Positions 16,164 to 25,112 of a stretch of DNA of 42,314 bases are shown one piece after another. Origin of the DNA: Chitinophaga pinensis (GTDB lineage Bacteria; Bacteroidota; Bacteroidia; AKYH767-A; OLB10); contig CALQOD010000012.1 of NCBI GenBank assembly GCA_943332105.1, positions 1 to 42,314 of the forward strand, read 5' to 3'. Positions within the stretch are counted from its first letter, which is position 1. The number at the start of each line of letters is the position of its first letter. A model generated the notes under the pieces. It made no database searches, was not told the origin of the DNA, and was given only the letters and a program-made list of their open reading frames with translations. The position numbers were made by a program, and so were the translations under genes.

Positions 16164-18920
16164 TTATTCAACTAGAATACGAAGCACCTCCGAGTTGATA
16201 TCCGATTGCATTTGCAACATGTAAATTCCTTTCGAGAATTCGGATACATCAATTGTAGTTGTATTTATACCTTTTGTTGTTGATTTACTTTCATTGTAAA
16301 CTACTCGCCCTGCGATATCACGCATGGTCACATTCACCGATTGCGATTGCTCTGCAATAAACTCTACTGTTAAGTTCGAGTTTGTTGGATTCGGATAAGC
16401 AATCATTGATAAAGATGTTGCATCTCCTACACGTGGACAAACTCTAGATACAACAGCTAATACTTTCACTGCCGATACACCGCATGCGTTAGAAGCTTTA
16501 ACCGTTACAATTCCATTTGCGGATGGCGTTGCACCATAAGTCATGTTTATAATTTTTGAACCCTGACCGGATGTGATTGTTCCGCCTCCTGGTATTGTCC
16601 ATACATAACTTGATGCTCCCGTTACAGTTGCGATTGAATATGTGTTAACTGACAATACACATGCAGATGTTGCACCTGTGATTGATCCTGGTGTAGATGG
16701 AGTCGCCTTAACAGCTAAGCTGCGAATAGCACCTGTTCCACAACCATTGGTTCCTGATACAGTAATATTACCTGTTGTAAATGTTCCGTTGAAGCTAACT
16801 GTAATTGCATTAGTGTTATTTCCACCAACAATTGTTGCTCCTGCTGGAACTGTCCAATTATATACACTTGCACCTGCTAAAGGAGTAACAAAGAAAGTTA
16901 CATTGCTAGCATTACATAATCCATCAACTGGTCCACTGATAATACCTGGTGCTGTTAAGTAATTTAATGTTACTGTACGAACACGAGCTGTACTAGTTCC
17001 GCATAAGTTGCCTGCAGTAACTGACATATTTCCGCCAGCGAAAGTAGCTCCATATTGGACTGTAATTACGTTAGTACCTACACCACTTAAGATTGAAGCG
17101 CCTGTTGGCATTGTCCAGTTGTATTGTGAAGCACGCGCTACTGTAGCAACTGAGTAAGTTCCGATATCGCCAACACATGCACCTTGTGGTCCAGAGATTG
17201 AACCTGGAGTAACTGGTGCTGATACAGCTGCTATAACATTAATTGTTGATGCTGTTGCATTGAAACAACCATTGCTATTGTTTGGTGTTACAGAGATTGA
17301 AGCACTTAAGCCTACTTGAACATATGCATCAACAAATCTTACTTGAATTGAATTACCAGTTGCCGTTCCAACGATTGTTACTCCTGTTCCAACTGTCCAT
17401 GTATATGTTGTAGCTCCTGCAACCGGTGCAATTGAGTAAGTATACAATGTAGATCCTGGATTACAATACGATGTTGTTCCTGTAATTGCTCCTGCAGCAG
17501 CTGGTATTGCAACGAATGTTAATGTAATTGAACTTGTAGCCGCTGTACAAGGTGCCACTGCATTTGATGTTAGAGTTAACGACACTGTTCCTGCAGCGAT
17601 ATCTGCTGTTGATGGAACGTATGTAGCATTTAACACGTTAGCTGAAGGACTGAATGTTCCAGTACCACTTGTTGACCATGTACCATTTGAAGCGCTTCCG
17701 CCAATTGAACCATTTAAGGCAACTGAACTACCAGCACAAACATTTGTATTAGATCCAGCATTTGCCGTTGGAGGATTTACACATCCGCATCCTTCGTCGA
17801 TGTTACCATCGCAATTATCATCGATTCCGTTACCACAAATTTCTGTAGCACCTGGATGAATTGCTGAATTATTATTATCGCAATCACCTGTAAGCGCTGC
17901 ATAGCCACTCGGCGCTCCATTACAACTGTACAGTATTGAAGAAGCAACTCCATATCCATCACCATCAGGATCCTTATAGTATGCTGTTGATGGAGTAATT
18001 GTTAAGTTTAAAGTATAATCCTGGCAATTTGCATAATATGTAAATGTTCCTGATTGCGTATAGGCAGTCCCGTTAGCTGACCATGTATAGCTATCGCATT
18101 CTGATGCACTAGTTACAATAGGCGCTGCAGGAGAACCTGTTACATCCCAAGAGCAAGTTGAAGTATTGAAGATTGCAGTTTCATAACATGCTAATATTGG
18201 AAGCGTAGGTTGTGTTCCTGTTACATCCCAAGAACAAGTTGTTGTATTGAAAGAAGCCGACTCATAACAAGCCAATGTTGGCATCGCAGGCTGTGTACCC
18301 GTCACATCCCAAGAGCAAGTTGTAGTATTAAACGTTGCAGTCTCATAACAAGCTAATGTTGGAAGCGCAGGTAGAGAACCTGTTACTACCCATGAGCATG
18401 TTGTAGAATTAAACGTAGCCGTTTCATAACATGCTAAATTTGTTGGTGCAGGTTGAGAACCTGTTACATTCACTATCGCACTACCCGTTAAATCTGCTGC
18501 TACCGCAGTACCATTCTGGTCTGTTAAGGAAGCAACCGTATAAGTAGTAGTGCTACTCGGACTAACATTTATTGTGTAAGGGTTATTAGAGGTAGTAAAG
18601 GGTGTGCCATCTGATAACATACCAGACCAAGGACCTACACCTGTGAAGGCAATACTTAATGCAGCAGTGCTTCCATTACAGATGCTGTTACTACCACTGA
18701 TTACAGCGGTTGGATTAGCCCCAATACCTTGTTGCACTCCATCTGTACTTGACAAACCATTACCTGATTTAGAAGTATAAAATACCTCTCCTGCAGTAAA
18801 GCTTGCTGAGCCACCATTTCCGGTAGCCTCGCCTCCTGCCACAACCGTATTGCTTTGGGCATTACACCAAAGCACACTTGTGCAGATTATGCAAAGTATT
18901 AATATTATTTTTCTCATCAT
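16164..18920 (-). CDS. Large secreted T9SS protein with Cys repeats, MopE-like motif and PKD-like domains
   Basis: 918 residues (M1 or M2 may be the start). Signal peptide to CNA, then Gln. About 152-259: four 27-residue repeats, each with two Cys (LACYETATFN ... TTCSWDVTG). About 314-378: YYKDPDGDGYG ... DCDNNNSAIHPGATEICGNG ... DNCDGNIDEGC, the MopE-type putative metal-binding motif rich in Asp and Cys. About 470-840: four PKD-like units of 80-90 residues (for example SISGPQGACVGDIGTYSVAT, YNWTMPTGASI). About 845-918: T9SS type A sorting domain (IAYPNPTNSNLTVEF, RDIAGRVVYNE, GIYMLQMQSD). It is a probable cell-surface or released adhesive protein. It follows the YadA-like gene by 49 bp on the same strand, and a terminator follows. 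Confidence 0.85.
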   Translation of the reverse strand: MMRKIILILCIICTSVLWCNAQSNTVVAGGEATGNGGSASFTAGEVFYTSKSGNGLSSTDGVQQGIGANPTAVISGSNSICNGSTAALSIAFTGVGPWSGMLSDGTPFTTSNNPYTINVSPSSTTTYTVASLTDQNGTAVAADLTGSAIVNVTGSQPAPTNLACYETATFNSTTCSWVVTGSLPALPTLACYETATFNTTTCSWDVTGTQPAMPTLACYESASFNTTTCSWDVTGTQPTLPILACYETAIFNTSTCSWDVTGSPAAPIVTSASECDSYTWSANGTAYTQSGTFTYYANCQDYTLNLTITPSTAYYKDPDGDGYGVASSILYSCNGAPSGYAALTGDCDNNNSAIHPGATEICGNGIDDNCDGNIDEGCGCVNPPTANAGSNTNVCAGSSVALNGSIGGSASNGTWSTSGTGTFSPSANVLNATYVPSTADIAAGTVSLTLTSNAVAPCTAATSSITLTFVAIPAAAGAITGTTSYCNPGSTLYTYSIAPVAGATTYTWTVGTGVTIVGTATGNSIQVRFVDAYVQVGLSASISVTPNNSNGCFNATASTINVIAAVSAPVTPGSISGPQGACVGDIGTYSVATVARASQYNWTMPTGASILSGVGTNVITVQYGATFAGGNMSVTAGNLCGTSTARVRTVTLNYLTAPGIISGPVDGLCNASNVTFFVTPLAGASVYNWTVPAGATIVGGNNTNAITVSFNGTFTTGNITVSGTNGCGTGAIRSLAVKATPSTPGSITGATSACVLSVNTYSIATVTGASSYVWTIPGGGTITSGQGSKIINMTYGATPSANGIVTVKASNACGVSAVKVLAVVSRVCPRVGDATSLSMIAYPNPTNSNLTVEFIAEQSQSVNVTMRDIAGRVVYNESKSTTKGINTTTIDVSEFSKGIYMLQMQSDINSEVLRILVE
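18144..18467 (-). repeat. Four tandem 81-bp coding repeats (27 residues each)
   Basis: The repeats are exactly in frame: 324 bases encode four copies of a VTG..P..P.LACYE.A.FN..TCSW unit in the 918-residue protein. DNA identity between copies is high enough for slippage or recombination to change copy number. Confidence 0.85.
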
Positions 18921-18969
18921 TAATTGTTATTGTAGTTTTTTAATATGACAACTTCTTTTAATTTAAAAT

Positions 18970-20940
18970 TTATGGTGCCATAACAATAAAACTAAAACTT
19001 CCAGACATAGGATAACCTCCAACATTTCCTATGACTACCATAAAACCAGTTGTTGTTACGTTAGTTACCGATATAAAGCCAGGGGAATTCTGCAACGTAG
19101 CAACTACAATAGGTAGGGTTGTAAATGGAGTATTAAAAGTTATAGAATAATATCCAATTGTATTAACATAGGAAGAAAAGCCATTACCAATACTTACAGT
19201 TCCATTAGAAGCAACAGTCCCCCTTTTCGTTGCAGAAGCCAAAGCTTGCTCTGCAGCTATTGCACGAGATGTTTCAGCATCCAAACTTGACTGAAGATTA
19301 TATTCTGCAGCTGTAGCACGAATTGTTTCGTTATTCAAGGCTGACGCAAGATTAGATTCTACAGAATTCAAGGCTTGTGTGGTAGCATATCCTGAAAGAT
19401 CAGGACCTACAGTGGTTGTACCATCCGCCATCAAATATTGTGATGAAGTACCACCCGCTTTTACAAAGCTATTGGCTGTTGTTGTTCCGTTGATAGTTGT
19501 ATTACCATTTTTCAAAACCACCATCGCGTCGCTTTTATTGTTTTCATCAGTACCATTACCTACTACAAATATGCGATCTGCTCCATTAAATTCATATGGT
19601 GAAGTTGGTGTGTTTAACGTATATGCTGTATTAAATTGTCCAAGAGCAATTTCAGATAATGAATAAGCTTTAGCTCTACTTCCCAAGGCTACTGATGAAG
19701 ATCCCTCAGCGCTTGATAGTATACCTATCGCTGTTGCGCCCCATCCACTAGCTGTTGATCCTATACCCAAAGCAGTAGTTGAATAACCGTTGGAAATTGA
19801 AGCATCTCCCATTGCAGTTGAATATGGTCCGCTGGCAATTGTATTTAGACCCGTAGCGATTGAGTAAGGGCCGCTTGCAATTGATCCGCCATTTGAAATA
19901 TTACCTCTTACTTTTAAATTACCATTCACATCTAATTTTTCACCGGGCAAATCAGTACCAATACCTACATTACCAGTGTTAATATTAGAAATATTATTAG
20001 GATCTATTGATGTTGTAACAAAATTCGATTGCACATTACTTATCTGTGATTGTAAATTAGTAATGTCTGTTGTGTTGGTTTGCACTTGCGTACCCAAATT
20101 AGAGATGCTCTGATTTTGCGTCGCATTAACCAAATTCAAATCAGTAATCTGATTTTGCTGAACTTGGTTTATCGTACTTTGAATATCAACCTGGTTTTGT
20201 AAATTGTTTAAATCAGTCGTTGTTGCTAATCCGCTTAAATCTGGAGCTGCCGGTGTTTGCCATGTTGCATATCCCAACATATCAGATGTTAATACTTTTC
20301 CTTGATTAGGTTGGCCACCCGGAAAGAGCAAGTTGCCATATACCGTTAAATTCTGGCCCACCGTGCTGTTACCTTGTACAATCTCATTCTGACGAACTAA
20401 TACATTACCAGAAACATCTAATTTTTCTCCTGGCAAATCAGTACCAATACCTACATTACCTGAATTAATATTATGAATTGCATTAGGATCATCGGCAGTT
20501 ATTTCAAAAACATTTCCACCACTTTTTGCTGCATATAATGCATAAGGCACACTCGCTAATTGCTGTGTTCCTACAATAGAGTAATTACTACCTCCTGTAG
20601 GATCTGTTTCTGTTTTGATAAAATACGGACCATTTGCCCAATCAATATTTGCGAATGTTCCAGTTACTGCACTGCCAGCTCCTATTTGCAACGACAGTAG
20701 GCCGTTTGCGTTAGTAGTAGCAGCTTGTGTTTCAGAAAATATTTCCGAGCCTGTTGCACTGCCTTGTAGAATGCTAATTTTAATTCCTACAGCAGTATTA
20801 GCCATCAACACATTGCTACTGTTGCGCAATACCGATTGATAGGTTAATGTTTGTGGCACTTGCTGTGCCCTTAAATCACTAATGGTTAAAGTACCACATA
20901 ATAGTACAGCGCCAATAACTAGACGAAAACAATTTTTCAT
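18970..20940 (-). CDS. Secreted tail-fibre-like protein with YadA-type head repeats and coiled coils
   Basis: 656 residues. Signal peptide ends LRA, then Gln. About 27-140: an N-terminal domain common in Bacteroidota (VPQTLTYQSVLRN, VPYALYAA). Two copies of GNVGIGTDLPGEKLDV (about 155-175 and 315-345) flank a coiled coil (about 240-305, Gln/Asn-rich heptads). About 350-440: YadA/Hep_Hag head repeats (SIATGLNTIASG, STALGIGSTASG, SVALGSRAKAYS). A second short helix (about 525-575) leads to a C-terminal beta domain (about 580-656) ending SGSFSFIVMAP. The plan recalls trimeric adhesins or phage tail fibres, but there is no YadA membrane anchor and no T9SS domain. LytTR-like sites lie just upstream. 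Confidence 0.8.
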   Translation of the reverse strand: MKNCFRLVIGAVLLCGTLTISDLRAQQVPQTLTYQSVLRNSSNVLMANTAVGIKISILQGSATGSEIFSETQAATTNANGLLSLQIGAGSAVTGTFANIDWANGPYFIKTETDPTGGSNYSIVGTQQLASVPYALYAAKSGGNVFEITADDPNAIHNINSGNVGIGTDLPGEKLDVSGNVLVRQNEIVQGNSTVGQNLTVYGNLLFPGGQPNQGKVLTSDMLGYATWQTPAAPDLSGLATTTDLNNLQNQVDIQSTINQVQQNQITDLNLVNATQNQSISNLGTQVQTNTTDITNLQSQISNVQSNFVTTSIDPNNISNINTGNVGIGTDLPGEKLDVNGNLKVRGNISNGGSIASGPYSIATGLNTIASGPYSTAMGDASISNGYSTTALGIGSTASGWGATAIGILSSAEGSSSVALGSRAKAYSLSEIALGQFNTAYTLNTPTSPYEFNGADRIFVVGNGTDENNKSDAMVVLKNGNTTINGTTTANSFVKAGGTSSQYLMADGTTTVGPDLSGYATTQALNSVESNLASALNNETIRATAAEYNLQSSLDAETSRAIAAEQALASATKRGTVASNGTVSIGNGFSSYVNTIGYYSITFNTPFTTLPIVVATLQNSPGFISVTNVTTTGFMVVIGNVGGYPMSGSFSFIVMAP

Positions 20941-20964
20941 AAATACAGGATAGTTTTATTTTAA

Positions 20965-20993
20965 TTTCTTGCAAGAAACCGAAAAGGTTTTTT
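20965..20993. promoter_or_regulatory. 14-bp perfect palindrome and adjoining small hairpin before the YadA-like gene
   Basis: TTTCTTGCAAGAAA (20965-20978) is a perfect palindrome. It overlaps AAACC-GAAAA-GGTTT (20976-20990), followed by TTT. These lie 25-53 bases upstream of the start codon at 20940 and could act as an operator or leader structure; no TAnnTTTG box was found between them and the gene. Confidence 0.4.
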
Positions 20994-21004
20994 AGATTTT
21001 AAAA

Positions 21005-21037
21005 TAAGTTACGAAACAACATTTTTTAGTTACGAAA
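21005..21037. promoter_or_regulatory. Two direct repeats with LytTR-operator geometry
   Basis: AGTTACGAAA occurs at 21007-21016 and again at 21028-21037, exactly 21 bp apart, i.e. two helix turns. The 9-base cores TAAGTTACG (21005-21013) and TTAGTTACG (21026-21034) are 12 bp apart. The published LytTR consensus is two direct repeats [TA][AC][CA]GTTN[AG][TG] with a 12-13-bp spacer; the cores match 8 and 7 of 9 positions. They lie between the LytTR regulator gene and the YadA-like gene, upstream of the latter. Confidence 0.55.
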
Positions 21038-21172
21038 GCACTAATACTTATTTAAAACAAAAATAAATGAGTAGGAATGCGCATTGAAAATCAGAGAAAA
21101 TTCAAACTTCTTTTATCATAAAAAACTAACGTCCTGCATTTAAAAAACATCCATTAGAAAATTAATTAATAC

Positions 21173-21883
21173 CTACATTCTATTCAACAATTCTTCCCTG
21201 ACTTCCTTCGAAATGGAAATTTCCTGATCGGCAATAAACAATGATTTGGTATCAATCTTTTTAATCTGATTGATATTGACAATGCAAGAACGGTTGACTT
21301 TAAAAAACTGATCAGCAGGTAATAATCGAAGCATTTCCTGATTGGTGGCGCGAACAATTAACATGTTTCCATCTGTCATAAATATGTCTATGTAAACATG
21401 ATCGTTTTTCATATAAGAAATATCATCTAACATTATCTTTTCATAAAACGAACCTACCTTTAAAACAACATGCTTTTGTTTTGCTTTTACCGCATACACA
21501 CTTTTGTTGTAATTCGTCCACCCAATTTCAATGGCTGAAAATAAATCGGTAGAAGAAAATGGCTTAACGATATAGGCTATCGGATGTATGTCTTTTGCCC
21601 TGTTAACTGTATTTGCATCAGCATTTGCCGTTAGAAAAATAATCGGTATTGCAAATCTGTCTTTTATTTCGGTTGCTAAATCAATCCCGTCTTTTTTACT
21701 TCCTAAATTAATATCTAATAAAACTAAATCGGGTTGATGCACTTTAACCATCTCTAAAGCATCAGCATAGGTCCCTACTTTACCTACCACTGCATAACCT
21801 AGTTTTTCTAATGTCAATGCAATCGTCTCCGCAATAATCATCTCATCTTCTACAATCCCAATTTTAATTTTAATCCCTTCCAT
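21173..21883 (-). CDS. LytTR-family response regulator
   Basis: 236 residues. A receiver domain (about 6-120) has the acidic pair in IVEDE, the phospho-acceptor Asp57 in LVLLDINLG, a Thr in FLTANAD and the Lys in YIVKPFS. A LytTR DNA-binding domain follows (about 135-236): FYEKIMLDDISYMKNDHVYI, LLPADQFFKVNRSCIVNINQ, ISISKEVREELLNRM. LytTR proteins bind paired direct repeats and activate nearby promoters. It starts 14 bp after the propeller histidine kinase, its evident partner. A matching direct-repeat pair lies just past its stop codon, in front of the YadA-like surface gene, which suggests a local target. Confidence 0.92.
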   Translation of the reverse strand: MEGIKIKIGIVEDEMIIAETIALTLEKLGYAVVGKVGTYADALEMVKVHQPDLVLLDINLGSKKDGIDLATEIKDRFAIPIIFLTANADANTVNRAKDIHPIAYIVKPFSSTDLFSAIEIGWTNYNKSVYAVKAKQKHVVLKVGSFYEKIMLDDISYMKNDHVYIDIFMTDGNMLIVRATNQEMLRLLPADQFFKVNRSCIVNINQIKKIDTKSLFIADQEISISKEVREELLNRM

Positions 21884-21897
21884 TCCAGCTTATTGTT

Positions 21898-24800
21898 TTA
21901 TTTTTTTTCTTTGAAATTTATAACAAACACACTTCCCTTCTCAAAATAATACTTCACGCTACCATGTATCTGTTTTGATAATCCATTAATTAATCTTAAT
22001 CCTAGGGTAGCTGTCGTCTCAAAATCAACATCATCCGCTAAGCCAGGTCCATTATCCCGATAAGTGAGTTGGTACTCCCTTTTGCTTAGTTTCATTATAT
22101 GAATCTGAATTTTATTTTCATGCTCATCCGACATCGCATATTTGTAACTGTTCGTTAATAGCTCATTAACAATTAACCCAAGCGGAACAGCCACATCTAT
22201 CGATAAATAAAGTTCATCCTGACCTAATTCAAATTGCACTTTTCTATTTTGATTATCGAACAACTCGCCTATTTTACTAGACAAATCAATGATGAATGAA
22301 GAGAATTCTATATTGCCAGGATTTTCATTCTGATACAAGTTATGATGAATTAATGCAATGCTATTGACACGACTCTGACCTTCTGAAAAGGCTTTGCGTG
22401 TAGCCTCATCTTTTAAATTCTCCTTTTGTAATTCTAATAAGCCACTTATTACCTGCAAATTATTTTTTACCCGATGATGAACTTCCGAAAGCAATAACTC
22501 TTTATCATGCACCGCCTTTTTTAAGGCTTTAGTACGATTCATTACTTTCAATTCCAAATCTAATTTTTGCTTTTTCAATAAACGGGTTCTGTATTTAAAA
22601 ATAAAAAAGGCGACAACCATGATTAAGACAAAGACAAAGACAAAAAACCATAGTTTAAAATAGAATGGCTTTACAACTTCAACAAATACTGAAATGCATT
22701 TTTTAGTCCATTGCCCACTTGCAAGCTGAGCCTTAATTTGTATTTCATGCTCACCATATGGTAATCCACTCACACGTAAAACATTTTCATCAAGATATCG
22801 CCAATCGTTATCAACTCCAATAATTTTATAAGCGTAGCGATGCTTTCTTTTTTGAAAATCGAGTAATTGAAATTCTAAATTCAATACGGATAAGCCATGT
22901 TCAAAAATAACTTTGTTTGTTCTTTTTAGTTCATCAAAACAATCACTAAATTCAGATTCGCTTTGGGATAATTTTAATGCCGACAATAAAAGAAACGAAG
23001 GCTGTACTACTGACAGTTCATTTTTTATCAATGCATCAGGATCAAAAGAAATTAATCCGTCTAACCCCCCAAAAAACATTGTTCCATTATTAGATTTAAA
23101 AGAGGAAACGCGATTAAACTCATTATGCGTTAGGCCATCATCAACGGTATAATTAAAAGTTGTAAAGTCAAGTGTATTAAATCGCATCAATCCGTAATAA
23201 GTACCTATCCATAAATTATTATAGTCATCAAATTCGATACGATATAATATCATTGATGCCAGACCATCGTTAATCGTAAATTGCTTCACGTTTAAAGAGT
23301 CGCCTTTAAGATTCCAGTCGAATCTATACAATCCTTCTCCGTTAGATGCCATCCAGCAAACACCCTTATCATCTTCCTGTAAATCATAAATAGACGAAAC
23401 AGGTAAATAATGAGATTTTTCATTAGCAAGAATACCATAATAATCAACTATCCGTTTGTTTTTAATAATAAACAATCCATTTTCGGCTACAGCTATTAAT
23501 CCTTTCGTCTTTGATTTTACAAATCGATAAACATTTTGAGCGGCAGGAATTTTACTAGAAGCATACTCCAGCTTTTGTACTACGTGCGATGAAATTGAGT
23601 ATGAATAAATATCGTTTGTCCTACCCATCAACAATTCATCATTACTTAATGAATACAATGACCAAATTTCAGAACCTACGGTACTATCAAGTTTAATTAA
23701 ATCATTTTTAGCTTTGTTTAATTCAAACAACAGACCAGCACCTATATAAATTTTGTTGTTATGCTTTAGCAAGGAATATATAATCCCATTACTTGAAGCT
23801 ATTTTTATCTTTTCTCTACTATTTTCAACAATCAAGTTTCTCCATGCCGAAACATAAATAGTATTTAAAGAATCTTCCTCCTTAAATATACCCCTGATTT
23901 GATTAGCAAAAATATTCCCATCTTGCTGATGGGTGTATAATGATTTAAACAACCTAGGCTTTATACTTATCTGCCTTACGCCTTCTGCTGTACTCAGCCA
24001 AAAATCCCCTCGACTATCAAAAAAACTACTAATTAACGAGAAGTTAGACTTATCAATAATTTGGCTTGTGTCGATTATTTGATACGAATTTATACCATCA
24101 CTGATTGACACCCCATTTAATCCATTAAGTTCAAGATAAGTATTTGAATTTTGATTTACATAGACGCCCCATTTTTGATCGTCCTTAATTTCAACATAAT
24201 CTCTTTCACTATTTTGTACAGGAATAAACTTTAATTTTTTGTCGCTACCAGTTTCTAAATTCAACTTGCTAAATTTTGTGGTATTACCATCAATAAACAA
24301 CAACTCTTTATCCGTCTGAAATATCAACGGAGTTAAAATTGTATTAAATGTTTGAACTTGGTTTTTTGTGATGCAATAAATGGGAAACTTACCAAGATTA
24401 AGAACAATACCCTTTTTACTAAAAATCGATTTCCTTAACAAAGCACCATAATAAATACTTATCTTATTAATTGTATCAGACCATTCAGTCATTTCACATA
24501 GCAAATCAAACTTTCTATCATTTGAATACTTCCAAAGCTGAAATGGTTTTATTGTAATGAAATTTAATTCTTTGTTTTCATCTGTAATAATTCCTAAAAT
24601 AGCCTCCTCTTTAAAAGGCATTTTTGAAAATACATTATCAAATTTTTTAAATTTATAATCATTCAAATCAAGTATTTGAATTTTACCAGCATTATCATTA
24701 TAAAGATCTTCATCTCGATACTGTATATACAAGCGATTTTTTTTATCTATACTAAGCTTAGTGATGTGATTAGCATACAATCCAAAATTTTGTTTTGTGT

Positions 24801-25080
24801 ATAATTTAAAGCTTTTACCATCATATCGATTTAGCCCATTATTCGTAGCTAACCAAATAAATCCATTCTGATCTTCAACTATATCATATACCTGACGCGA
24901 TGATAAGCCATCTTCAATAGACAACAACCGAGAAGAAATCAATTTGCTTTTCCAATCTGACAATTTGCCCTCTTGTGCTTCAGCAGAAAAACAAAGTATA
25001 ATAAATAAGAAAACTACTTTGAATGCAAGAATGCGTTTAAAGTTTATATGAATCTGAGATTTCTGATTAGAGCTGATCAA
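21898..25080 (-). CDS. Propeller sensor histidine kinase (Reg_prop, Y_Y_Y, HisKA_2)
   Basis: 1060 residues. The start is probably TTG at 25080: no ATG lies in frame before the signal sequence (LAFKVVFLFIILCFSAEA, then Gln), and an in-frame TAA is five codons further upstream. About 40-700 is a large periplasmic part with Reg_prop beta-propeller motifs (GFIWLATNNGLNRYDG, LWIGTYYGLMRF), then a Y_Y_Y-like beta domain (about 710-795). A membrane helix (about 800-825) precedes the kinase: HisKA_2 phospho-box LLLSEVHHRVKNNLQVISGL (His near 866) and ATPase motifs NELLTNSYKYA and DNGPGL. It has no fused receiver or AraC domain, unlike many Bacteroidota hybrid sensors; the separate LytTR regulator follows after 14 bp. 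The gene begins 32 bp after the symporter gene. Confidence 0.88.
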   Translation of the reverse strand: MISSNQKSQIHINFKRILAFKVVFLFIILCFSAEAQEGKLSDWKSKLISSRLLSIEDGLSSRQVYDIVEDQNGFIWLATNNGLNRYDGKSFKLYTKQNFGLYANHITKLSIDKKNRLYIQYRDEDLYNDNAGKIQILDLNDYKFKKFDNVFSKMPFKEEAILGIITDENKELNFITIKPFQLWKYSNDRKFDLLCEMTEWSDTINKISIYYGALLRKSIFSKKGIVLNLGKFPIYCITKNQVQTFNTILTPLIFQTDKELLFIDGNTTKFSKLNLETGSDKKLKFIPVQNSERDYVEIKDDQKWGVYVNQNSNTYLELNGLNGVSISDGINSYQIIDTSQIIDKSNFSLISSFFDSRGDFWLSTAEGVRQISIKPRLFKSLYTHQQDGNIFANQIRGIFKEEDSLNTIYVSAWRNLIVENSREKIKIASSNGIIYSLLKHNNKIYIGAGLLFELNKAKNDLIKLDSTVGSEIWSLYSLSNDELLMGRTNDIYSYSISSHVVQKLEYASSKIPAAQNVYRFVKSKTKGLIAVAENGLFIIKNKRIVDYYGILANEKSHYLPVSSIYDLQEDDKGVCWMASNGEGLYRFDWNLKGDSLNVKQFTINDGLASMILYRIEFDDYNNLWIGTYYGLMRFNTLDFTTFNYTVDDGLTHNEFNRVSSFKSNNGTMFFGGLDGLISFDPDALIKNELSVVQPSFLLLSALKLSQSESEFSDCFDELKRTNKVIFEHGLSVLNLEFQLLDFQKRKHRYAYKIIGVDNDWRYLDENVLRVSGLPYGEHEIQIKAQLASGQWTKKCISVFVEVVKPFYFKLWFFVFVFVLIMVVAFFIFKYRTRLLKKQKLDLELKVMNRTKALKKAVHDKELLLSEVHHRVKNNLQVISGLLELQKENLKDEATRKAFSEGQSRVNSIALIHHNLYQNENPGNIEFSSFIIDLSSKIGELFDNQNRKVQFELGQDELYLSIDVAVPLGLIVNELLTNSYKYAMSDEHENKIQIHIMKLSKREYQLTYRDNGPGLADDVDFETTATLGLRLINGLSKQIHGSVKYYFEKGSVFVINFKEKK

Positions 25081-25112
25081 AACAGGACTTAATTAGTTAA
25101 TGTTTTAATTAT

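Noticed and set aside
18970-20940. Prophage tail-fibre gene
   Set aside because: It has an export signal peptide and surface-protein neighbours, and no phage structural, lysis or integrase genes are present.
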